From NCBI GenBank assembly GCA_003696155.1, contig RFFP01000023.1:1-41912 (forward strand): 41,912 nucleotides of DNA. The letters run 5' to 3'. Below are positions 14,741-22,524 of this stretch, one piece after another. Under the pieces are notes generated by a model. The model did not search any database. It was given only the letters and a program-made list of their open reading frames with translations, and was not told where the DNA came from. The position numbers and the translations under genes are program-made. The stretch is from Acidobacteriota bacterium. GTDB lineage: Bacteria > Aquificota > Aquificia > Aquificales > Aquificaceae. The stretch's first letter is position 1, and every line of letters begins with the position of its first letter.

Positions 14741-15738
14741 TTTAGTTCCTTGGCAGTTATCCAAGACATCATACGCCTGAGCTCCTCCCCAACCTCTTCT
14801 ATAAGGTGGTGCCTATCCCTCTCAAGTAAAGCGTTGAAGACCGGCCTTCCAGCCTGGTTCTCCAGTATCCACTCCCTTGCAAACTCAGCCCTCTGTATCT
14901 CCTCAAGTATGCCCTTCATTAATGGCTTCACAGCCCTGTATATCCTATCACCCCTCGTTACATCCCCATACTTTGCGGTGTCGGAGATGGAGTACCTCAT
15001 GCCCGCTATACCATACTGGTATATGAGGTCCACTATGAGCTTGAGCTCATGAAGACATTCAAAGTAGGCTACCTCAGGCTGATAGCCCGCCTCCACAAGA
15101 GTCTCAAAACCAGCCTTTATGAGTGCAGTAACACCACCGCAAAGAACGGACTGCTCACCAAATAGGTCTGTCTCCGTCTCCTCTTTGAAAGTAGTCTCTA
15201 TCACCCCAGCCCTTGTAGCACCCAAGGCCTTCGCGTAGGCTAAAGCCTTATCCTTGCACGTTCCTGTAGCATCCTGATAGACAGCCACTAGTGCAGGCAC
15301 GCCCTTACCCTCTTCGTACATCCACCTCACTAGGTGCCCCGGGCCCTTAGGAGCCACCATAAATACATCCACATCCCTAGGTGGGACTATCTGTCTGAAG
15401 TGTATGTTAAAGCCGTGGGCAAAGGCAAGACTTTTGGAGCTATCAAGAAAGGGCTCTACGCTCTCTCTGTATATCTGAGGCTGGACCGTATCGGGTGTTA
15501 AAAACATGACTATATCGGCCTCTTGGGTTGCCCTTTCGGGGACAAGAACGGGAAAGCCGTCCTTTATGGCCTTTTCCCTTGACCTACTTCCCTCATGCAG
15601 ACCCACAACCACCCTTATACCGCTATCGCGAAGGTTCAAAGCATGAGCGTGACCCTGACTTCCATAACCCAGTATGGCAACGGTTTTACCTATCAGAGGC
15701 TCAAGGCTTGCATCTTGATCGTAGTACACTGTAGCCAT
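14737..15738 (-). CDS. ilvC: Ketol-acid reductoisomerase (NADP+)
   Basis: Catalyses the second common step of valine and isoleucine synthesis, isomerising and reducing acetolactate or acetohydroxybutyrate with Mg2+. It is a 333-residue class I enzyme. The Rossmann start [20 protein letters not shown] and the loop [12 protein letters not shown] indicate NADPH preference. Catalytic regions are [24 protein letters not shown] (metal-binding Asp and Glu), [17 protein letters not shown] and [16 protein letters not shown] lies 9 nt before the ATG. It heads an operon with the lipid synthase and the riboflavin reductase, an unusual trio with no obvious shared pathway. Confidence 0.97.
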   Translation of the reverse strand: MATVYYDQDASLEPLIGKTVAILGYGSQGHAHALNLRDSGIRVVVGLHEGSRSREKAIKDGFPVLVPERATQEADIVMFLTPDTVQPQIYRESVEPFLDSSKSLAFAHGFNIHFRQIVPPRDVDVFMVAPKGPGHLVRWMYEEGKGVPALVAVYQDATGTCKDKALAYAKALGATRAGVIETTFKEETETDLFGEQSVLCGGVTALIKAGFETLVEAGYQPEVAYFECLHELKLIVDLIYQYGIAGMRYSISDTAKYGDVTRGDRIYRAVKPLMKGILEEIQRAEFAREWILENQAGRPVFNALLERDRHHLIEEVGEELRRMMSWITAKELK

Positions 15739-15769
15739 CTTCCAATTCCTCCAAGACTTTTAACACATC

Positions 15770-15775
15770 ATTATA
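15770..15775 (-). promoter_or_regulatory. -10 element of the ilvC promoter
   Basis: A perfect TATAAT on the minus strand, 31 bp before the ilvC ATG. The 17-bp-upstream hexamer TTTTCA is a weak -35. The predicted start near 15763 leaves about 25 nt of leader with GGAGG. Confidence 0.55.
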
Positions 15776-15778
15776 GCA

Positions 15779-16237
15779 TCACTTCTCAAACTTGAAAAAT
15801 GCCTTTAGACCTTCCTTATTTAACTTGTACCTGTTTATCACAAGTTTATCCTTGAACTGATTGGGGACCTTTTTATAGAGGTCTGTAAGCACTAAAGCGG
15901 GCATCACATCCATACCAAGGTATTCTTCTTCTTTTAAAAATCCATCCTTTTTTAGAAGTTCATCAAGACCCCCTTTTGAAAGTACTCTGAAAAATACCCA
16001 CTGCTTTCCACTCTCCCTGTCCTTTTTTACCCTGTAGCTTTCCTCCGCAATCTTAACCTCGTAGCTCCTGTTGAAAAGGAGAGCTTTCTTCCTGCCTGAG
16101 ATTCTCAGAATGCCCGCCTCCGGGATGAAATTTAAACCAGAGTATACAGTTTCAAGCAACTCTGGCTTTATGTCTATCTCAAGCTCCGCATCTATCAGGT
16201 TTCCAAAGTTTAAAAGGTCTTCTATAAAAAGCCCCAT
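15779..16237 (-). CDS. Hypothetical protein, 152 residues
   Basis: I do not recognise this family. The start is set at ATG 16237 (MGLFIEDLLNFG). The frame further upstream is open but overlaps the divergent GGDEF gene antisense and has a different composition. The protein is soluble and Lys/Glu-rich with no signal peptide. The first half looks beta-rich (LIDAELEIDIKPELLETVY, GILRISGRKKALLFNRSYEV). The second half is more helical (GGLDELLKKDGFLKEEEYLG, MPALVLTDLYKKVP). It lies head-to-head with the GGDEF cyclase, 19 bp apart, and ends just upstream of the ilvC promoter. Confidence 0.65.
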   Translation of the reverse strand: MGLFIEDLLNFGNLIDAELEIDIKPELLETVYSGLNFIPEAGILRISGRKKALLFNRSYEVKIAEESYRVKKDRESGKQWVFFRVLSKGGLDELLKKDGFLKEEEYLGMDVMPALVLTDLYKKVPNQFKDKLVINRYKLNKEGLKAFFKFEK

Positions 16238-16243
16238 TGGTAT

Positions 16244-16250
16244 TAAAATA
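16244..16250. promoter_or_regulatory. AT-rich bidirectional -10 region
   Basis: Plus TAAAAT (16244-16249) lies 7 nt before the GGDEF gene ATG (16257). Minus TATTTT (16250-16245) lies 7 nt before the ATG at 16237. The minus element is a weak match. Confidence 0.42.
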
Positions 16251-16256
16251 TATATT

Positions 16257-17276
16257 ATGGCGGATAGGAGGGGTGAGTGTAATCTATACGTAAAATTGCT
16301 CAGAGGTCTCCCCCTAAACGATGAAGAGTTAAATCTCCTGGGTAACATAATAAGAGAGGAGCTAAAGTTCCTAATTAGAAACAACATACTGCCTACGCCA
16401 AAAAACTACGAAAGATGGTTCTTAGTCCTATGTTATGCAATGGAAAAGAATAAAAACCTCTCCGACCACGAACTAATAGATATGTACCAAAGTATGTACA
16501 AAAATGAGAGTTTAAGCGAGGTAAGTCTGGACGTAGAGAAAACCATAGAAGTGCTAAATAGGTTGGTAAAGGATATACAAAAGGCTGTAGAGGAGAGCAA
16601 CGACTTTGCCTATAGGAAGGAGAAGGAGCTAATAGAAATAGGGGAAAGATTAACTGATGAAGAGCTAACCTCTATACTCTTAGAGCTACTGCTTCATGTT
16701 AAAGACCTTAAAGCTCAGAATGAAAAGTTTTTAAGAAGGATAGAAGAACAGCAAAAGGTGATAGAAGAACTAAAGGAGAGGATGGAGCTTGCTGAGTCGG
16801 AGGCTAACATAGATTATCTCACACAGACCTTCAACAGGAGGTCTTTTGAGAGGGCTTTACAGGAGGCCTTTAAAGACTTCAAAGAGAAGGGGGCTGTATT
16901 TTCTCTGGTAATTATAGACCTTGATAACTTTAAATATATAAATGATAAATATGGACATTCGATGGGCGATATAGTACTCAAGAGGGTAGCCCACGGCCTA
17001 AGAGTTAACCTCAGGGCTAAGGATATACTGGCAAGGTGGGGTGGTGATGAGTTTGCTATACTTATGCCAGGAACAAAAGAGGAACAGGCCAAAACTGTTG
17101 CGGAGAGGTTAAAAAGGGGCATAGAATCCATAGAGGTTGTAATCCATGATGAAAAGGTTGGACTCTCCTTTAGCTACGGTGTGGTAGAGGTCTCCGATAA
17201 TTTTAGCAGCACAGATGATATGATTAAAGAAGCAGATAGGCGTATGTACCAACAGAAGAATAATAAACCTCTATAG
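16257..17276 (+). CDS. GGDEF-domain diguanylate cyclase
   Basis: Makes c-di-GMP from two GTP. From ATG 16257 the protein has 339 residues. Residues 10 to about 110 form a helical N-terminal region (LPLNDEELNLLGNIIREELK, PTPKNYERWFLVLCYA) of unknown sensing role. A coiled coil follows at about 145-184, then the GGDEF domain at about 186-335. The active-site sequence is intact (RWGGDEFAIL, residues 260-269), as is the upstream DLDNFKYINDKYGH. An inhibitory I-site RxxD (RAKD, 253-256) precedes it, suggesting product feedback. There is no membrane segment, so it is cytoplasmic. The frame extends upstream to 16071 but overlaps the divergent gene, so the shorter start is preferred. The PilZ protein at 21850-22515 is a possible partner. 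Confidence 0.93.
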   Translation: MADRRGECNLYVKLLRGLPLNDEELNLLGNIIREELKFLIRNNILPTPKNYERWFLVLCYAMEKNKNLSDHELIDMYQSMYKNESLSEVSLDVEKTIEVLNRLVKDIQKAVEESNDFAYRKEKELIEIGERLTDEELTSILLELLLHVKDLKAQNEKFLRRIEEQQKVIEELKERMELAESEANIDYLTQTFNRRSFERALQEAFKDFKEKGAVFSLVIIDLDNFKYINDKYGHSMGDIVLKRVAHGLRVNLRAKDILARWGGDEFAILMPGTKEEQAKTVAERLKRGIESIEVVIHDEKVGLSFSYGVVEVSDNFSSTDDMIKEADRRMYQQKNNKPL

Positions 17277-18608
17277 GTACTTTTTTATTTCCCTTCTGTA
17301 GGCACAGTAAAAGATAAGAGCCCTAAGCGTTGTCTCCAGACTCATAAAAAACCATGGCACTATGGGATGGGGAAAGATCTTCAAAAGGAGCATAGAGGGT
17401 ATTATTCTAAACACCCAAAAGGAAAATAGGTTTACAAGGAGGGGTATGTGGGTCTTACCCATACCTTTGAGAGAACCGGAGAATATGCTAGCATAGGCCA
17501 TCTGCGGTTGTGAAAGGGCTACGATTATAAGGTAGTAAACTGCATACCGCACCACCTCCCTCTCTCTTGTGAAGATAAGGGAGAAGGGCTCTGAGAAGAG
17601 GGCTATTATAAAACCTATGAGACCCATAAGGCTCGCGGTGGCGTGAGCGCTTACCATAACGCCGTAGTTCAGCCCCTTGTAGTTGTAAGCTCCGTAGTTC
17701 TGACCTGCAAGGGTAGTAACCGCTATCATCATCCCGAAGCCTATCATAAAGGATACGCTTTCAACCCTTAAACCTACCTGGTGGGCGGCAAGCACTCTAT
17801 CACCGAACTGGGCAACAAGACCAACGAAGATGTTAAAAGAAAGACTGGTGAAAGCCCTTTCTATAGCAGTAGGCACACCTATCCTCAGTATCTGTATGAG
17901 CACCGTAGGGTTTAGGCCTAGCCTTATTTCAAAGGGCTTTTTCCTAACCACATAAAGGTATATATAGAAGAACAGCCCCACTACCTCAGAGAGGGCTATT
18001 CCCCATCCCGCACCTTCCACCTCAAGCCTTGGAAAACCAAAATGGCCGTATATGAGAAGGTAGGCACTACCGATGTTTACAAGGTTCATAAGTAGGGCAA
18101 CTTTAAAGGGTGTTTTTGTGTCTCCGTAGCCGTTGTATGCTGCATAAAGGGTGTTGGTGATAAAGCCGATGGTTATAAACCAAAAGACGGGTTTGAGATA
18201 GTCCCCTGCGAGCTTCACCACAGAGGTGGAGGCACCGAACTTGAGCATTAGGAAAGATACGAGCTCCACACCCCAGAAGGTCAAGGGAAGGGCTATGAGT
18301 GTTGAAAGGATAAGTCCCCATAGAAGGGGCGGGGATGGGTCCTTACCAGCCCCCACCCTTTGGGCAACTAAAACGGAGGTGCCAGTATATGGAAGAGCCA
18401 TCAGGGAGTATATGAACCACAGCATACTGGCTGAATAGCCCACCGCGGCCACTGCGCTTGCAGAAAGTCCAGAGACAAGTATTATGGAAAAGGCGCTTTC
18501 CACAGTGTAAAGAAGGTTTCCTAGAATTACCGGAAGGGCAAGCTTTACCACCTTCTTGATTACAGAACCCCTGCTCTCCGAGGGGTCAATCAGAAGCTTA
18601 TTGGACAT
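17271..18608 (-). CDS. MATE-family multidrug/Na+-coupled efflux protein
   Basis: An inner-membrane antiporter of 445 residues with about 12 transmembrane helices arranged as two repeats. Family features are VVKLALPVILGNLLYTVESA near the N-terminus (usually P-x-x-x-x-x-L...D/E), SASAVAAVGYSASMLW in helix 2, and the corresponding second-repeat IGVPTAIERAFTSLSFNIFV and FGDRVLAAHQVGLRVES. Together these match NorM/DinF-type MATE exporters. The substrate is unknown. It overlaps the patatin gene by 11 bp and the convergent GGDEF gene by 6 bp, and is the last gene of the unit starting at DUF420. Confidence 0.92.
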   Translation of the reverse strand: MSNKLLIDPSESRGSVIKKVVKLALPVILGNLLYTVESAFSIILVSGLSASAVAAVGYSASMLWFIYSLMALPYTGTSVLVAQRVGAGKDPSPPLLWGLILSTLIALPLTFWGVELVSFLMLKFGASTSVVKLAGDYLKPVFWFITIGFITNTLYAAYNGYGDTKTPFKVALLMNLVNIGSAYLLIYGHFGFPRLEVEGAGWGIALSEVVGLFFYIYLYVVRKKPFEIRLGLNPTVLIQILRIGVPTAIERAFTSLSFNIFVGLVAQFGDRVLAAHQVGLRVESVSFMIGFGMMIAVTTLAGQNYGAYNYKGLNYGVMVSAHATASLMGLIGFIIALFSEPFSLIFTREREVVRYAVYYLIIVALSQPQMAYASIFSGSLKGMGKTHIPLLVNLFSFWVFRIIPSMLLLKIFPHPIVPWFFMSLETTLRALIFYCAYRREIKKYL

Positions 18609-19344
18609 AAGCCTTCATGACCTGCAAAGTCTTTTTATAGCCTAGTCCATATATATCCTTTGCCTTCCATAAGTCTACGGTGGAGAACCTATGGAGCTCG
18701 GGCTCTATAACCACATGGCAGAGCTCCTTCCTTTTGTCCACATTAGACCTAACCGCAAGCAAGAAACTTCTCATGAGTATTTGAAATATATTCCTAAGAC
18801 TTTCGCCTTGAAGGGTAGGGTTTACATCCACACCTATAAGAAGACCCTTCCTACCCAAGAGGGGCTCTACGGGAAGGTTGTTTGTCACACCCCCGTCTAT
18901 GAGGGTAAACTCTCCATACTTTACTGGCTCAAAAACTCCAGGAAGGGCACAGCTTCCAAGAAGTATGGGGTAGAGCTCCCCGCTGTTAAAGTGAAGGGTT
19001 CTACCACTGTTTATATCTAAGGCTGTTATCCAAAGTTCTCTCCTTAGCTCCTCTATCCTCTCCACATGTAAATGTTTATGGAGAAAGGCTGTAGCCCTAT
19101 TTAAGGAAAAGAAGCCAAGCTTTGGAACTTTTGGTCTTATGTATCTGAGCCAGCTTTTTGAAACCACTATCTTCAGCATGTCATCGGGCTTATACCCAGC
19201 GCAGTAAAAGGCGCCCACAAGGGCTCCGGCGCTAACACCGCTTATAGAGGCTATCTCAAAGCCTAGCTCCTCAAGGGCTCTTATAACACCTATATGTGCT
19301 ATCCCCCTGGCAGCGCCCCCAGAAAGCACAAGGTTAACTTTCAT
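18598..19344 (-). CDS. Patatin-like phospholipase (RssA-like)
   Basis: A 248-residue lipid acyl hydrolase fold with a Ser/Asp dyad. The oxyanion loop is GGAARG (residues 9-14), the nucleophile elbow GVSAG (36-40, Ser38) and the catalytic Asp150 is in LIDGGVTNNLPVEP. The length fits the short bacterial RssA/YchK-type group. There is no signal peptide, so it is cytoplasmic or peripherally membrane-bound. The substrate is unknown. It overlaps ispF by 11 bp upstream and the MATE gene by 11 bp downstream. Confidence 0.93.
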   Translation of the reverse strand: MKVNLVLSGGAARGIAHIGVIRALEELGFEIASISGVSAGALVGAFYCAGYKPDDMLKIVVSKSWLRYIRPKVPKLGFFSLNRATAFLHKHLHVERIEELRRELWITALDINSGRTLHFNSGELYPILLGSCALPGVFEPVKYGEFTLIDGGVTNNLPVEPLLGRKGLLIGVDVNPTLQGESLRNIFQILMRSFLLAVRSNVDKRKELCHVVIEPELHRFSTVDLWKAKDIYGLGYKKTLQVMKAYVQ

Positions 19345-19807
19345 GGGCTATAAGGATAACACAGAAGCAGGCTACACCCTCTTCCATGCAGAAGCCTTCC
19401 CTCCTTTTCCCCTTAATGGAAATAGAGTCTTTACTCACATCCATAAGCTTAGATAGGTTTTCTAAAATAGCCTCCTTGTAAGGTGCAATCTTGGGCTCAT
19501 CAAGCACCAGAGTGCAATCCAGGTTAACCACCTTGTAGCCCCTTTTCTTCAGTCTGTACAGAGCCTCTTTTAGAAAGATTTCCGAGCTCGCCCCTCTCCA
19601 CCTTGGATCTCTGTCGGAGAATAGCTGTCCAATGTCTGGCTCCCCGAGTGCTCCAAGAATGGCATCCGTTATGGCATGCAAGAGCACATCGCCGTCCGAA
19701 TGCCCCTTCAGACCCTTTGGGTATTCAATCCTAAGCCCACCTATGTAAAGAGGTTTACCCTCTTCAAAGACATGGGAATCAAAACCCAAGCCTATGCGTA
19801 TGTTCAT
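19334..19807 (-). CDS. ispF: 2-C-methyl-D-erythritol 2,4-cyclodiphosphate synthase
   Basis: Catalyses the cyclising CMP release step of the MEP isoprenoid pathway and works as a Zn-dependent trimer. The metal ligands of the family are visible as D10 and H12 (GLGFDSH) and H44 (DGDVLLHAITDAI). The HSDGD motif (36-40) and the CDP-binding stretch near the C-terminus (SIKGKRREGFCMEEGVACF) are also present. In many homologs that stretch reads K-A-T-T-x-E-x-x-G; here it is KGKRREGF, which is a divergent form. The length of 157 residues is normal. It overlaps the DUF420 gene by 4 bp. Confidence 0.96.
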   Translation of the reverse strand: MNIRIGLGFDSHVFEEGKPLYIGGLRIEYPKGLKGHSDGDVLLHAITDAILGALGEPDIGQLFSDRDPRWRGASSEIFLKEALYRLKKRGYKVVNLDCTLVLDEPKIAPYKEAILENLSKLMDVSKDSISIKGKRREGFCMEEGVACFCVILIAHES

Positions 19808-20229
19808 GGGTTTAAAAACTGCATGAAGAAATAGATAAGCCAGCCTGTAACTGCTACGTATATCCAGACAAAGGCGGTTATAGGTGCTATCTTTCTGTGT
19901 TTTTCAAAAGCATTTTTAAAGGCGTAGTTAAGGGTTATAACCGCAAGGGGGAAGTTTAAGACCGCAAGCACCGTATGAGACCAGAGGATAAAAAGAAAAA
20001 GAGCTCTGTAGGGACCTAAGTAGCTTTCAAGGGGCAAAAGCCCACTCCTTTGAAGGTAGTTCTTTATAAGGTATAAAACTACAAAGATTAGGGCAAAAAC
20101 CGACGCTGTTATCATAGCCCTCTTATGGGCTTCTTTCCTCCCCGTCTTTATGAAGACTAGCCCAACTAATATAGATAGACCGCTCACGGATATGGTCAAC
20201 ATGCTAAGTAAACTGACTAAGGCAAGCAT
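19804..20229 (-). CDS. DUF420-family membrane protein
   Basis: An inner-membrane protein with four predicted helices after the chosen start at ATG 20229 (MLALVSLLSMLTISVSG, 141 residues). The sequence SGLSILVGLVFIKTGRKEAH followed by KRAMITASVFALIF is the DUF420 signature (small TM protein with K-x-H-K-R-x-M), and later histidines (WSHTVLAV) may bind heme or metal. In other bacteria DUF420 proteins (CtaM, YozB) are linked to cytochrome oxidase maturation. The longer frame to 20307 would start upstream of the promoter elements. It heads the DUF420-ispF-patatin-MATE unit. Confidence 0.78.
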   Translation of the reverse strand: MLALVSLLSMLTISVSGLSILVGLVFIKTGRKEAHKRAMITASVFALIFVVLYLIKNYLQRSGLLPLESYLGPYRALFLFILWSHTVLAVLNFPLAVITLNYAFKNAFEKHRKIAPITAFVWIYVAVTGWLIYFFMQFLNP

Positions 20230-20236
20230 GCAAATA

Positions 20237-20242
20237 ATTATA
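20237..20242 (-). promoter_or_regulatory. Second, start-proximal -10 for DUF420
   Basis: A perfect TATAAT lies 7 nt before the ATG at 20229, so a transcript from here would be leaderless. No -35 is visible at 17 bp; that position falls inside the dyad. Confidence 0.45.
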
Positions 20243-20243
20243 G

Positions 20244-20269
20244 TACAGGTGGGATACTTCCTACCTGTA
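20244..20269. promoter_or_regulatory. 26-bp inverted repeat in the DUF420 promoter, probable operator
   Basis: The minus strand has arms TACAGGTAGG and CCCACCTGTA around AAGTAT. Nine of ten arm positions are complementary. It overlaps the -10 of the upstream promoter and spans the predicted start, so a bound protein would block or alter transcription. An RNA hairpin near the 5' end is the alternative. Confidence 0.5.
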
Positions 20270-20294
20270 TACTGGCTAAGCTGTAAAACGTCAA
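20266..20294 (-). promoter_or_regulatory. Sigma-70 promoter for the DUF420-ispF-patatin-MATE unit
   Basis: The -35 TTGACG (20294-20289, 5 of 6), 17-bp spacer and -10 TATACA (20271-20266) predict a start near 20259, about 30 nt before the DUF420 ATG. Confidence 0.62.
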
Positions 20295-20343
20295 AAGAGA
20301 GGAGCAATTAGTCCAAACATGGAAGCAATACGCTTTCAAATGT

Positions 20344-20357
20344 CCTTAACTTTAAGG
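20344..20357. promoter_or_regulatory. Short palindrome upstream of the fasciclin gene
   Basis: CCTTAA-CT-TTAAGG is a perfect 6-bp-arm inverted repeat, 24 bp before the fasciclin start. It could be an operator, but a site this short and AT-rich may occur by chance. I see no clear -35/-10 pair around it. Confidence 0.3.
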
Positions 20358-20380
20358 TCAAAACTAGAGGAGGTGCAGAC

Positions 20381-20878
20381 ATGTTAGGACTTGCCAAGAA
20401 AGCACTACTTGCAGGCTTAGCCATAGGAATGGTGGGAGGTTTTGCCCTCGCAGCCATGCACGAGAAGGGTGCAAAGAAGGCAAACATAGTCCAGACTGCT
20501 CAACAGGCAGGGCAGTTTAAAACACTGCTGACAGCACTGAAAGAGGCCGGGCTTGAGGATACGTTAGCCACCAAGTGCTGTTTTACCGTCTTTGCCCCAA
20601 CGGATGAGGCTTTCGGGAAGGTTCCAAAGGATAAACTGGACGCTCTGCTGAAAGACAAGGAAGCCCTAAGGAAGGTACTTCTCTACCACGTAGTAGAGGG
20701 CAAGGTCTACTCCAAAGACTTAAAAGAGGGGCAGAAGGTAAAAACCCTACAAGGTCAAGAGGCAACCATAACCCTTAAGGGCGGAGCCAAGATAAACAAT
20801 GCAAACATAACAAAGACAGACATAGAGGCCTCCAACGGCGTTATACACGTCATAGATACGGTCATAATGCCCAAGTGA
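20381..20878 (+). CDS. Secreted fasciclin (beta-Ig-H3) domain protein
   Basis: A 165-residue exported protein with a Sec signal peptide (about residues 1-25, ending FALAAMHEKG) and one FAS1 domain. The two conserved FAS1 boxes are clear: H1 FTVFAPTDEAFGKVP (about 69-83) and H2 NGVIHVIDTVIMPK at the C-terminus, with LLYHVVEGKVYS between them. FAS1 proteins usually mediate adhesion or matrix interactions; the bacterial single-domain forms are often uncharacterised. GAGGAGGTG lies ideally upstream. The gene is followed by a terminator-like hairpin, so it may be monocistronic. Confidence 0.94.
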   Translation: MLGLAKKALLAGLAIGMVGGFALAAMHEKGAKKANIVQTAQQAGQFKTLLTALKEAGLEDTLATKCCFTVFAPTDEAFGKVPKDKLDALLKDKEALRKVLLYHVVEGKVYSKDLKEGQKVKTLQGQEATITLKGGAKINNANITKTDIEASNGVIHVIDTVIMPK

Positions 20879-20885
20879 TAGCTAG

Positions 20886-20902
20886 GAGCCCCTTCGGGGC
20901 TC
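20886..20902 (+). terminator. Terminator-like hairpin after the fasciclin gene
   Basis: GAGCCCC and GGGGCTC form a 7-bp GC-rich stem with a TTC loop, 7 bp after the stop. Only a weak T-containing tail (TGTTAAAAT) follows, and the next gene begins 7 bp downstream. Termination may therefore be partial. Confidence 0.55.
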
Positions 20903-20909
20903 TGTTAAA

Positions 20910-21857
20910 ATGCTATATGTGAGGAACTTCCCAAGACCGAGGCTAGCAGTCAGTGCCTGCCTTAACCAAAAACCCGTGCGCTACAACGCACAGACAGTAA
21001 AGGATGAGTTCATCCTCAGGCTACTGCCCTACTGTGAAGTCATAGACGTGTGCCCGGAGGTGGAAATTGGTCTGGGAGTTCCAAGGGATAGGGTGATAGT
21101 TTACCTTCTGGATGATGGCTTTGGGCTATCCCAGCCGTCCACAGGGCTTGAGCTAACAGAAAGAATGAAAAGCTTTTCAGAGAGCTTTCTGGGCTCCCTG
21201 CCCGAGGTGGATGGCTTTATTCTGAAGAGTAAGTCACCATCCTGTGGGGTTTCTAACACATCGGTATACAAGGACAGAGAGGGTAAGCAGTTTCATTCAA
21301 AGGGAAAGGGCCTTTTTGCTATCAAGGTGCTTGAAAAGCACCCCATGGTGCCCGTGGAGGACGAGGGAAGGCTCAAAAACCCAGAGCTAAAGGAGCACTT
21401 TCTTGTTAAGATATTTGCCATTGCGGACATAAGAGAAAGTCTAGGGAAGGTAAGAAGAGTAAAGGAGCTCATGGACTTTCATCAAAGGTACAAATACCTC
21501 CTGATGGCACACTCCCAGGTAAAGTTGAAAGAGATGGGAAGGCTTGTAGCAAGCACGAAGGAAGAAAATCTTAAGGAAAGCTTAGAAAAGTACAGGCTCT
21601 TATTTCTTCAGGCCTTGAAGAGGAAGCCCTCCATAGGGCAGCATGCCAATACCATCTTCCATATATTCGGACATCTTTCAAGCAGGTTGAAGGAAAGGGA
21701 AAGGGCACATTTCTATAAACTTGTAGAAGGCTACAAGGGGGGAAAGGTTGAGCACAGAACGCTCATAGAACTTCTAAAAAGTCTTGCCTACAGGTTTGAT
21801 GTGGATTATCTGCTCAATCAGGCCTACCTCGAACCCTACCCTGCGGAGCTTATATAG
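20910..21857 (+). CDS. DUF523-DUF1722 fusion protein (TudS/YbgA-like)
   Basis: A 315-residue cytoplasmic protein. The N-terminal half (about 1-155) is DUF523, with its three cysteines in SACLNQKPVRYN, DVCPEVEIGLGVPR and SKSPSCGVSNT. DUF523 members (TudS) have been shown to be Fe-S-dependent thiouracil desulfurases, with the three Cys holding the cluster. The C-terminal half (about 185-305) is DUF1722 (YbgA-like), with FHQRYKYLLMAHSQVKLKEM and IGQHANTIFHIFGHLS. The fusion is the same architecture as the known DUF523-DUF1722 family. The real substrate is unknown; desulfuration of thiolated nucleobases is one possibility. Its end overlaps the convergent PilZ gene by 8 bp. Confidence 0.88.
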   Translation: MLYVRNFPRPRLAVSACLNQKPVRYNAQTVKDEFILRLLPYCEVIDVCPEVEIGLGVPRDRVIVYLLDDGFGLSQPSTGLELTERMKSFSESFLGSLPEVDGFILKSKSPSCGVSNTSVYKDREGKQFHSKGKGLFAIKVLEKHPMVPVEDEGRLKNPELKEHFLVKIFAIADIRESLGKVRRVKELMDFHQRYKYLLMAHSQVKLKEMGRLVASTKEENLKESLEKYRLLFLQALKRKPSIGQHANTIFHIFGHLSSRLKERERAHFYKLVEGYKGGKVEHRTLIELLKSLAYRFDVDYLLNQAYLEPYPAELI

Positions 21858-22515
21858 AGAGCCCACCAAGCCTATGCCTTTGAACCCTCATAACGTACTG
21901 CCTTATGGGCTCCAAGACTGACGAAGGAGCCTCTATAAATTGAAGGCCGAGCCTTATGGAACCCTCCTCCAAAAGATTCACATTCCTTATCTCCCCATAC
22001 AGCTCGAGTATGGTCTCTCCAGTGAGCTCCATACTTAAGGGTAGCTTATTACTCCTTTCCATCTCCTTTAGGAGAGTAGGTGCCCTTTCCCCATCAACTA
22101 CAATTCCCATACCGCCCTCAGATATGTCAACCACGTAAGCCTCTATCTTTCCCTCCTGTAAATTCACATGGACCTTTATATCTTCCCTCTCTAAAGGGAC
22201 GACTCTAACATGCCTCCTAAAGATAAAGGGTGGTGCCTCCTGATAATCCTCAACAGACAGGTAAACATCATAATCTTGAACCTTCAGGCTTTTACATCTG
22301 AGATAGTAATGTTCGGAAGCCTTTAAGTATATTTCGCCAACGCCAGTAAATAGGCTAACAAATTTGGATTCTTTAACCCTAACAGATACAAGCCTTTCAT
22401 TTATGCTTATAAAGGAGAGTATACCACCAAGTTTTACGGGCATCTCCTTCCAGAGCTTTACAAGATCGTATCTCTCCCCCTTCTTAAGGCTCTTAAGAAC
22501 TTCCTCAAGCCTCAC
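21850..22515 (-). CDS. PilZ-domain c-di-GMP-binding protein
   Basis: A 221-residue protein with a GTG start at 22515 (residues RLEEVLKSL follow). The N-terminal about 100 residues form a beta-rich YcgR-N-like module (KLGGILSFISINERLVSVRV). The PilZ domain follows, with the c-di-GMP binding arginines in RRHVRVVP (about 105-112) and the second motif DISEGGMGIVVDG (about 129-141), matching RxxxR and D/NxSxxG. A YcgR-like or flagellar/pilus output is likely. The GGDEF enzyme at 16257-17276 is a plausible c-di-GMP source. It lies 9 bp downstream of carB1 on the same strand. Confidence 0.9.
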   Translation of the reverse strand: MRLEEVLKSLKKGERYDLVKLWKEMPVKLGGILSFISINERLVSVRVKESKFVSLFTGVGEIYLKASEHYYLRCKSLKVQDYDVYLSVEDYQEAPPFIFRRHVRVVPLEREDIKVHVNLQEGKIEAYVVDISEGGMGIVVDGERAPTLLKEMERSNKLPLSMELTGETILELYGEIRNVNLLEEGSIRLGLQFIEAPSSVLEPIRQYVMRVQRHRLGGLSI

Positions 22516-22524
22516 GCCTATATT

